A DNA stretch of 64,000 nt, taken from assembly GCF_001905725.1 (NCBI RefSeq), contig NZ_LIWB01000013.1, positions 62,001 to 126,000 on the forward strand. Direction: 5' to 3'. The stretch is from Streptomyces sp. CB02400. Its GTDB lineage: Bacteria; Actinomycetota; Actinomycetes; Streptomycetales; Streptomycetaceae. The notes beneath the pieces were generated by a model. The model was given only the letters and a program-made list of their open reading frames with translations. It was not told where the DNA came from and searched no databases. How positions within the stretch are numbered: the first letter of the stretch is position 1; each line of letters starts with the position of its first letter. The translations under genes and the position numbers were made by a program. Below, in pieces: positions 55,550 to 61,747 of the stretch.

Positions 55550-56723
55550 GCGCGTACCGTCCCAGGGGATCGAGGTACTTCCGCACTTCGAGGGGGGTGA
55601 CGAACGTCCCGCGCTCGCCGCTCTCCGCCACCTTCCGCGCCCGGCTCAGCCGACGGGGCGGATGACCGTCACCGAACCGGGTCACGGTGTCCAGGAACAC
55701 CACCGAGTCCGGGGCGTCCTCCAGCGCGGCGGCGAGCGCGACCGGCGAGTGGGTGGTGATCAGGATCTGCCTTCCGTCACCGGCGGTGAGCGTCGCCGGG
55801 TCGCTGGTTCTGCCCTTGAGCCGGGACAGCAGCTGCGGGACCCGGGTGGGATGGAGGCCGTTCTCGGGTTCCTCGATCAGGAGGAGCCCTTCATGTGCGG
55901 GGTCGTGGGCCGCGGCGAGCAGCGCCAGAACGCGCAGGGTGCCCGCCGACGCGGCGCCAGGGATCACACGGTGCTCGTGCCGGTGCTGGAGCCAGACGTC
56001 CCACTGCCCCCACTCGGCGTTCGCCTCCACCGTGATGTCCACGAGGTCGGGGAGCAGCGCCACGGCGTCGGCGCGGAAGTCGTACCAGCGCTCCGGGTCC
56101 CGGGCGATCCGCCCCAGGACGGCCCCGAGGTTCTTGCCGTCCTCCGCGAGGGGCGCGGTGTCGTACGTGGAGGAGACGACGCGCATCGCCTTCGGCGAAG
56201 GTTCGAGGATCCGCCAGTTCCTGGTGGCCCCGGCCAGCTCCCTGCGGTACGCGGCGTCCTGTACGGGGACTTCCGTGCAGTGCAGCTGACCGGTTTCGTC
56301 GAGGTTCAAGTACGGCAATGCGGGCGGGGTCCAGTCCGCGCCCGCGTAGTGGTCATGGACGTTGAGCACCTCGGTGTCGACGCGCAGGGGGTCCGGTGGA
56401 TCCACGTACGTCACCCGGGCCTCGACCCGGAGATGGCAGTACCCGGTGTCACCGTGCACCAGCACATGGGCGGCGAACCGCATGCCCCCGACCGGCGCAC
56501 CGTCCGGCCCGCGCCGGAACAGTTCCTTCGGGCCACCCCGGCGGGCGTGGTCGACCAGGGTCTGGCCGGTCGGCTCCCGGATCAGCTGGCCCAGCAGGTC
56601 GACGGCCTCCAGCAGGTTGGACTTGCCCGAGGCGTTGGCTCCCACCAGGACGGTGAACGGCGACAGGTCGAGGGCGAAGTCGTCGAACGACTTGTACCCG
56701 TCGATCTCGATCCGCGTGATCAC
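55539..56723 (-). CDS. SMC/RecF-like AAA ATPase of a candidate defence pair
   Basis: This is a 394-aa protein from GTG 56723 with GAGAGGAGG upstream. The N-terminal RecF/SMC-like Walker A is VGANASGKSNLLEA (28-40). After a coil-poor middle (about 80-240) come GAASAGTLRVLALLAA (signature-like), Walker B with the D-loop LLLIEEPENGLHP near 300, and the H-switch ITTHSP near 338. It is the AAA_15/AAA_21 type used in OLD, PARIS and other defence systems. It is the first gene of a two-gene operon with DUF4276. A short spacer separates it from the anti-sigma ATPase gene. Confidence 0.85.
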   Translation of the reverse strand: MITRIEIDGYKSFDDFALDLSPFTVLVGANASGKSNLLEAVDLLGQLIREPTGQTLVDHARRGGPKELFRRGPDGAPVGGMRFAAHVLVHGDTGYCHLRVEARVTYVDPPDPLRVDTEVLNVHDHYAGADWTPPALPYLNLDETGQLHCTEVPVQDAAYRRELAGATRNWRILEPSPKAMRVVSSTYDTAPLAEDGKNLGAVLGRIARDPERWYDFRADAVALLPDLVDITVEANAEWGQWDVWLQHRHEHRVIPGAASAGTLRVLALLAAAHDPAHEGLLLIEEPENGLHPTRVPQLLSRLKGRTSDPATLTAGDGRQILITTHSPVALAAALEDAPDSVVFLDTVTRFGDGHPPRRLSRARKVAESGERGTFVTPLEVRKYLDPLGRYARGA

Positions 56724-56767
56724 CCTGCCACCTCCTCTCCGAACTGCCACATGTACACTGCGCCACA

Positions 56768-57391
56768 TTATCGGCAGCGCACTCCGGTCCGTACGGCCAG
56801 CGGCTCGGCCGCGTGCACCCGTAGCGCCGGGCCGCTGTCGAACTCCAGCACCACGGCGGGCCCGCCGGCCGCGTACTGCTCGCTGCGCACACGGAGGACG
56901 GTGCGCCACCCGCCCCACACCCTGACCTCCTGCCCGGCCCGGACCATGACCGCCGCCACCTCGCGCACCTCGGGTGCGGCCACGATGTCGGGAGCCTTCA
57001 GCTCCGCGAACACCGTCTTCCCGATCCCGGCGGGGCGCGTCTCGTAGCCCCACCGATGGGCGAGCGCCGCGACGAGGAGCAGCCCTCGTCCGCCGGTCTC
57101 GTCCTCGCCGGGCTCCCGCACCTCGGGCCGCCCGCCTCCGGCGTCACTCACTTCGATCCGCAGCAGCCCGTCCGCCACGGAACGGCTGATCCGCACGCCC
57201 ACCTGCCGATCCCCCGGCGCCGGGACGCGCAACGCGTTGGTGACGAGTTCCGAGAGCACCAACTCGGCGTTGTCGAGGGTTTCCTGGCCCACGCCCCAGT
57301 CGCCGAGCACGGCGTGCAGCAGCGCTCTGGCGCGGGGGACGCTGCGGCGACTGCGGGGCAGACGGAAGGTGATGTCGTTCGACGAGGTCAT
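56768..57391 (-). CDS. RsbW-like ATP-binding (anti-sigma) protein
   Basis: This is a 207-aa protein from ATG 57391 with GAGGAGA upstream. The HATPase fold shows VLSELVTNALRV (N box), IEVSDAGGGRPEV (G1) and GGRGLLLVAALAHRWG (G2), ending in a beta-rich tail with AEPLAVRTG. This is the stand-alone anti-sigma-type kinase found next to DUF5753/DUF397 pairs in streptomycetes. It may bind a sigma factor or act in morphological signalling; the partner is not shown. It is divergent from the helix-turn-helix gene. Confidence 0.9.
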   Translation of the reverse strand: MTSSNDITFRLPRSRRSVPRARALLHAVLGDWGVGQETLDNAELVLSELVTNALRVPAPGDRQVGVRISRSVADGLLRIEVSDAGGGRPEVREPGEDETGGRGLLLVAALAHRWGYETRPAGIGKTVFAELKAPDIVAAPEVREVAAVMVRAGQEVRVWGGWRTVLRVRSEQYAAGGPAVVLEFDSGPALRVHAAEPLAVRTGVRCR

Positions 57392-57581
57392 GGGGATCTC
57401 CTCAGGATTCGACGTCTGCGGCGAAATCCGCTTGCTGCGCGTCCCGTTGGGATGGCACACACCGACAGGTTGAACGCGCACCATGCCGACTAGCAACGTT
57501 TCCAGTTGAGATGCGTCGGATATTCCACCTTTCGAGTTATGGCACGCACATCCCATCCATTCCGCTGCTAGAGGTGTTGCC

Positions 57582-58466
57582 ATGTCTGCGAACACCACCG
57601 CTTCAAGCCCGTCGACCGTCCTCGGACGCCAACTCGGCGACGAACTACGTCGGCTGCGCGAGGCCGCCGGACTCACCACCACGCAGGCGGCCGACGCACT
57701 CGACTGCACCAAGGGAAAAATCAGCCGCATCGAGAACGGCCGCGTGACAGTCCGCATCCCGGACCTGACCGCGATGCTGCTCGCGTACGGAGCCACGGAC
57801 GCCGAACTCCGCGGGCGGCTCAGCACGCTCGCCCGCAAGGCCAACCGCCGGCGCAGGCAGGGGTGGTGGAACCAGTACGGATCGGTGCTGGCCGACACCT
57901 ATCGCGACTACATCGCGCTCGAAGCCATGGCCGGAACCATCCGCACCTTCCAGGCACAACTGGTGCCGGGCCTGCTGCAAACCCCGGAGTACATCCGCGC
58001 CGTGACCGTTGCCTCGCACCAGTGGCAAACGGCGGACGAGATCGAACAGTTCGTCCGGGTACGCCTCGCCCGCCAGGAACGCCTCGTCAGCGACTCCCCG
58101 CTCGAACTGTGGGCGGTGCTGTCCGAAGCCGTGCTTCTTCAGCAGGTCGGTGGACCGGAGGTGATGGCGGCGCAGTTGGAACAGCTTCTGACCGCGTCCG
58201 AGAAGCCCAACGTGACTGTCCAGGTCCTGCCGTTCTCCCGTGGAGCCCATGCGAGTATGTTCGGGCCGTACGTAGTACTGGGCTTCCAGGAGGAAGCGGC
58301 GCTCGACGTGGTGCTGGCGGACAACCCCACCGGTTCGATGTGGCTGGAGCGGGAGACCGAAGTCGCCCGCTACCAGGAGTTGTTCGACGCCGCTCGCACA
58401 TCTGCGCTCTCCCCCGTGGAATCCCGCACGGTCATCCGACGCAGGGCCGAGGAGCACAGAGCATGA
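57582..58466 (+). CDS. XRE-family helix-turn-helix regulator with DUF5753 (Scr1) domain
   Basis: This 294-aa protein has an HTH at about 18-62 (QLGDELRRLREAAGL, TTTQAADALDCTKGKISRIE). The DUF5753 domain follows from about residue 95: YIALEAMAGTIRTFQAQLVP, GLLQTPEYIRAV, RQERLVSDSPLELWAVLSEA and VQVLPFSRGAHASMFGPYVV. It is coupled to the DUF397 gene by a 4-base overlap. These trios (anti-sigma ATPase, DUF5753 regulator, DUF397) are expanded in streptomycetes; WhiJ and BldB-like loci are relatives. Possible role: development or antibiotic control. Confidence 0.93.
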   Translation: MSANTTASSPSTVLGRQLGDELRRLREAAGLTTTQAADALDCTKGKISRIENGRVTVRIPDLTAMLLAYGATDAELRGRLSTLARKANRRRRQGWWNQYGSVLADTYRDYIALEAMAGTIRTFQAQLVPGLLQTPEYIRAVTVASHQWQTADEIEQFVRVRLARQERLVSDSPLELWAVLSEAVLLQQVGGPEVMAAQLEQLLTASEKPNVTVQVLPFSRGAHASMFGPYVVLGFQEEAALDVVLADNPTGSMWLERETEVARYQELFDAARTSALSPVESRTVIRRRAEEHRA

Positions 58467-58681
58467 ACACCGCACGCCACGGCATACGAGACCTGACGGA
58501 CGCGGAGTGGCGTAGCAGTACTCACAGCGGCGGCAACAACGAGTGCCTGGAACTCGCCCACAACGTCCCCGCCCTCGCCCCCGTCCGGGACAGCAAGAAC
58601 CCGGCCGGCCCGGCGATCCCCTTCGGCCGAGACGCCTGGGGCGTCTTCGTCGGGCAGTGGAGCGGTCAGCGTTCCAGGTAG
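58463..58681 (+). CDS. DUF397 domain-containing small protein
   Basis: This 72-aa protein starts with ATGA on the stop of the DUF5753 gene. WRSSTHSGGNNECLELAHNV and PVRDSKNPAGPAIPFGRDAW are the DUF397 signature. It acts with the upstream regulator, probably as its antagonist or co-factor. Its 3' end overlaps the stop of the convergent PhzF gene by 16 bases. Confidence 0.95.
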   Translation: MNTARHGIRDLTDAEWRSSTHSGGNNECLELAHNVPALAPVRDSKNPAGPAIPFGRDAWGVFVGQWSGQRSR

Positions 58682-59310
58682 ACGCGGCCGCCGATCTCCG
58701 TCCACCCTTCCGGCTGGGGGGCCGTGAGGATCTGGGAGCCCGTGCCCTGGGTGATGTTCAGGGCTCGGCCCAGGCGGTCGGTGAGGAGGAGGGCCGCCGC
58801 GCCCGTGGCCTCGTCCTCGTCGATGCCGTCGTCGCGGCCGGGGAAGGCGCGGGCCCGGATGCGGCCGGCCGGTTCGTCCAGCCAGGCCCAGGCGTAGACC
58901 CACTCCCCCTTCGGCGGCACGGGCAGGTCGTCGACCTCGGCGGCGCTCGCGTACTGGCGCAGGGTGCGCGGCGGCGCCCACTCCGCCCGCGCCTCGATCC
59001 AGCAGAACTCCCCGTCCTGCCGGGCGCCCACCACCCCGGCGGGGACGACCAGCTCGGGCACGTCAAGCAGCCAGGCCGTGCCGACGCAGGGGTGGCCGGC
59101 GAAGGGCAGGCGCAGGGTGGGGGTGTAGATGTCGATCACCCCGCGCTCGGGGTCGTCGACGAACACGGTCTCGCTGAAGCCGAGTTTCTCGGCGAACGCC
59201 TGCCGGTCCTCCCGCTCGGGCATCACGGAACCGTCGCGCACGACACCCAGTTCATTGCCGTACCCGCCGCGAGGTCCGCAGAAGACGCGCAGCACGTCGT
59301 AGTCAGTCAC
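58666..59310 (-). CDS. PhzF-like isomerase-family protein (short form)
   Basis: This is a 214-aa protein from GTG 59310. The first domain begins TDYDVLRVFCGPRGGYGNELG, with ETVFVDDPERG, LRLPFAGHPCVGTAWLLDVP and later DEDEATGAAALLLTDRLGRAL, the PhzF diaminopimelate-epimerase fold. At 214 residues it is shorter than the usual 260-300, lacking part of domain 2, so it may be a reduced but intact relative. The catalytic role is unknown; no phenazine genes exist here. It overlaps the upstream hypothetical gene by 8 bases. Confidence 0.85.
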   Translation of the reverse strand: MTDYDVLRVFCGPRGGYGNELGVVRDGSVMPEREDRQAFAEKLGFSETVFVDDPERGVIDIYTPTLRLPFAGHPCVGTAWLLDVPELVVPAGVVGARQDGEFCWIEARAEWAPPRTLRQYASAAEVDDLPVPPKGEWVYAWAWLDEPAGRIRARAFPGRDDGIDEDEATGAAALLLTDRLGRALNITQGTGSQILTAPQPEGWTEIGGRVYLER

Positions 59311-60145
59311 GGGGGCATTCAAGCACCGTGCGGGCGGCGAGGTCGTCCCAGGTCGGGGCGCCACCGGCCAGGGGCCAGGTGAAGGTCGGGGCACCGTCGT
59401 ACGGCAGGGAGGCCACCGTGTCGGCGTACCGGTGTTCCACGGCAGTCCGCCGGGCCTCGTCCGCCGGGTGCGTCAGACACTCCAGTTGCCGCCGCCACTC
59501 CTCGTCGCCAGTCAGTCGTATGAGCTCCAGACAGGGAGGTTCCCCGCCCTCCGCCAGCGCGGCGACGGCACGGTCGTGGCCGTCGAGGATCAGCCAGCCG
59601 TCGAGGAAGGTGACCCACCACAGCAGTACGGGTGCCAGGGTGCCCTCGCGGGCGTGCTTGCGGTACGCCTTCACGCGCGGGGCGTCGGGTGGTGACAGCC
59701 GGCGCAGGGGCAGGACGCCGTGCCAGCCGCCGCCGCAGTACAGCTCCAGGCTGCCGCCCGGCCAGTCGCGTACCAGGTCCTCGGTCCAGATACCCGGGGC
59801 GAACGCGGCCCGCGGGGACAGGTGCCAGCGTCCGTCATGCACCGGGTGGGCGGGGGACTCCTCCATCCAACGAGCGTATTGGTGGGGCCAGTCGATGGCA
59901 GAACGCTGCGTGGTCGAGCGCAGGGGCGGCAGCGGGGAGCGGTAGCCATCGAGGCGGTGGAGGGAGAGGTCACGGCAGCAGCCGTCGGTGTGCGCACGGC
60001 CCAGCAGCAACGGCCGGTCCTGCTGCCGCAGCAGCATCCGGCCCCCGTCCGCCGTCTCGAAACGCAGCGGGGGCGGACCGGACCGACCTAAAACGGCCAG
60101 CACCAGCCCGCCTCCCGGCTGGGGCTGTCTGGTCCACCTCGTCAC
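59303..60145 (-). CDS. Hypothetical protein with a ParB-like DGH motif
   Basis: This is a 280-aa protein from GTG 60145. It begins MTRWTRQPQPGGGLVLAVLG and contains LLWWVTFLDGWLILDGHDRA near 180-200, similar in form to the ParB/sulfiredoxin DGHHR loop, and ends FTWPLAGGAPTWDDLAART. No full-length family was recognised. It forms an overlapping pair with the PhzF-like gene. Its start lacks a clear ribosome site. Confidence 0.65.
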   Translation of the reverse strand: MTRWTRQPQPGGGLVLAVLGRSGPPPLRFETADGGRMLLRQQDRPLLLGRAHTDGCCRDLSLHRLDGYRSPLPPLRSTTQRSAIDWPHQYARWMEESPAHPVHDGRWHLSPRAAFAPGIWTEDLVRDWPGGSLELYCGGGWHGVLPLRRLSPPDAPRVKAYRKHAREGTLAPVLLWWVTFLDGWLILDGHDRAVAALAEGGEPPCLELIRLTGDEEWRRQLECLTHPADEARRTAVEHRYADTVASLPYDGAPTFTWPLAGGAPTWDDLAARTVLECPRD

Positions 60146-60211
60146 GGGGTCAAGTCTGAGTGACGGCCGGAACGGGCGGAAACCATTTTTGTGGCCGTCC
60201 CCTGGCCCCTT

Positions 60212-60493
60212 TCACCGTGCTTCTCCCCAGGGAGGGCAAGGAGCCCCGGAAGCCCATCTGGGTTCGAAGAACTCCTCCCGGAAGACGTCCACCGCCGCCC
60301 TGAGCAGGGCGATGTCGATGTCCGGCCGGATGAAACTCAGCCGTGCCGAGGTGTCATCCATACGGAATTCGAGCAGTGTCCCACCCGGTGCGCCCTCGAC
60401 CCACTCCACCACTTCCATGGCATCGAAGTCGTTGTGGTCACTCAGGACGACGAGCGCGAAGTAGTCGCGTCCCTCTACGGAGAAACGCCTCAT
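60212..60493 (-). CDS. Small acidic hypothetical protein, possible orphan immunity gene
   Basis: This is a 93-aa protein from ATG 60493 with GAGGGGCG upstream. It is acidic and aromatic: DYFALVVLSDHNDFDAMEVV, EWVEGAPGGTLLEFRMDD, VDVFREEFFEPRW. No family was recognised. It stands next to a DUF5959 gene and downstream of an Rhs toxin locus, where orphan immunity genes accumulate; this role is inferred from context only. Confidence 0.6.
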   Translation of the reverse strand: MRRFSVEGRDYFALVVLSDHNDFDAMEVVEWVEGAPGGTLLEFRMDDTSARLSFIRPDIDIALLRAAVDVFREEFFEPRWASGAPCPPWGEAR

Positions 60494-60578
60494 AGTCGCC
60501 CCTCGAACCGCATTTTCCCACCTCGCATGCTCAAGGGAGTGGCAGCCCCGTCCCCGGGACCATTGCCGCTTCCAACTG

Positions 60579-60971
60579 TCACAGGTTTTCGATGAAGCGG
60601 CGGACCCGTACTTGATGGTCGGCGATCCACCCATCTTCCAGGGCAATCGGGATGCGGACGGTCACCATAGATATGGATTCGTCCTCCACGACAACCTCTG
60701 GGCAATCCCGTTCGCCTTCGAGCTGGACGCTCACCGTAGGGCCGCGAGCCGTCCGCATCCACGTGATGTCCTGCCCCATGGACAGCGCCTCCAGTGCCTG
60801 CCCCCAGGAATCCAGCTTGGCCCGGGAGAGAACGAGGAGAGTACTACCCTTGACGAACAGGCTGGTGATCTCGATTCTCGCCTCCCAGGAAGCGTCATCC
60901 ATTGCCGACTGCACAGTGATCCTGACTTCGTTTTCGAAGTCGGTCAGCCGTACGAGCTCAAACGGAAACAT
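60579..60971 (-). CDS. DUF5959-like protein, likely orphan immunity protein
   Basis: This is a 130-aa protein from ATG 60971 with AAGGGAGA upstream. The sequence ELVRLTDFENEVRITVQSAM, ARIEITSLFVKGSTLLVLSR and the closing VTVRIPIALEDGWIADHQVR agree with what I remember of DUF5959, a family found beside streptomycete polymorphic toxins. It lies just after the fossil Rhs tail at 61007, with which it may once have been paired. Confidence 0.7.
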   Translation of the reverse strand: MFPFELVRLTDFENEVRITVQSAMDDASWEARIEITSLFVKGSTLLVLSRAKLDSWGQALEALSMGQDITWMRTARGPTVSVQLEGERDCPEVVVEDESISMVTVRIPIALEDGWIADHQVRVRRFIENL

Positions 60972-61006
60972 ATCCGTCTCCCTTTGCGCCGTTCACCAGA
61001 AAGCAC

Positions 61007-61210
61007 TTATCCGTGGCCAATGTCACCGAAATTGAGCACCAGGATCGGCGTCGCCCCCGCCAGCGCATAGTACGTGTAGACGCGGGACCGCGTTCAGCCG
61101 GGCCGCGCTGACACAGGAATAACCGGCGAAGGGCAGACGCAACATGGACATGCAGATGCCGACCACCCCACGCTCGGGGTCGTCAACGAACACGGAACGA
61201 GGGCTCGGTG
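61007..61210 (-). pseudogene. Fossil joining a PhzF fragment to an old Rhs/Hint tail
   Basis: Reading on the minus strand, residues VFVDDPERGVVGICMSMLRL then PFAGYSCVSAA copy part of the PhzF-like protein (59096-59168); the DNA differs at about 12 of 73 positions. It then passes, with a +1 frame change, into VYTYYALAGATPILVLNFGD and a stop at 61007-61009. That end matches the Hint terminus of the intact Rhs protein (HTYYVLAGAAPVLAHNCGD). Neither part has a start. It is a mosaic remnant left by recombination. Confidence 0.75.
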
Positions 61211-61227
61211 TGGCACGCGAAAGAACG

Positions 61228-61270
61228 GCGAAGGGCCCGGCCGGGGTGTGGTCCCGGCCGGGCCCTTCGC
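61228..61270 (-). terminator. Strong terminator of the Rhs toxin-immunity operon
   Basis: An 18-bp perfect stem (GCGAAGGGCCCGGCCGGG on the left arm) with a 7-base loop lies 118 bases past the immunity gene. Nothing else in 61211-61387 was recognised. Confidence 0.85.
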
Positions 61271-61387
61271 AATTCGACACTCCACGATCACCAAGGACCG
61301 TGCCTGCAGGCGTACCCGCCACCCATCACGATCCGGACCGGCTCAACTGGCGAATCGCGGTTGAACTACGGGGTCCTGCCCACTCAC

Positions 61388-61747
61388 CTACCCCAGGAAT
61401 TCGAAAAGTGATGGCGCGTCAAAGTCGCACTCGGCTTCACGCCAGACAGGCTTGGCGGACATCACGAAGCTCCGAAGATTCCCTTCCAGGAGATAAGCGC
61501 CACTAGGCCTCAAATCATTCGGAACCCTTGAAGATATTTGCGCGATTTCATCATGCCCGGCTTCCGAAACGACAAGACTTGAGTATGCGGATCGGATGGA
61601 CATGAATTCAACATGCCCAAAGTAGACCTCTACCCTTGTGACGGTCCGGGCAATACGATCGGGATTACTGCGCAGGATCAGCTGTCGATGTGACGCACTA
61701 AAGCTCCACACCATGAACGTTCTGTCCGACTCGAACAGCACCTTCAC
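61388..61747 (-). CDS. Probable immunity protein to the adjacent Rhs toxin
   Basis: This is a 119-aa protein from GTG 61747, overlapping the Rhs stop by 4 bases (GTGA), the classic toxin-immunity coupling. Sequence KVLFESDRTFMVWSFSASHR, YFGHVEFMSIRSAYSSLVVS and AECDFDAPSLFEFLG resembles no family I can name. The DNA is visibly less G/C-rich than neighbours, with many A/T third positions, pointing to transfer together with the toxin tip. Confidence 0.75.
   Translation of the reverse strand: MKVLFESDRTFMVWSFSASHRQLILRSNPDRIARTVTRVEVYFGHVEFMSIRSAYSSLVVSEAGHDEIAQISSRVPNDLRPSGAYLLEGNLRSFVMSAKPVWREAECDFDAPSLFEFLG

Noticed and set aside
58666..59310. Phenazine biosynthesis from the PhzF-like gene
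   Set aside because: No other phz gene is present and the protein is short; PhzF folds are widespread and unspecific.
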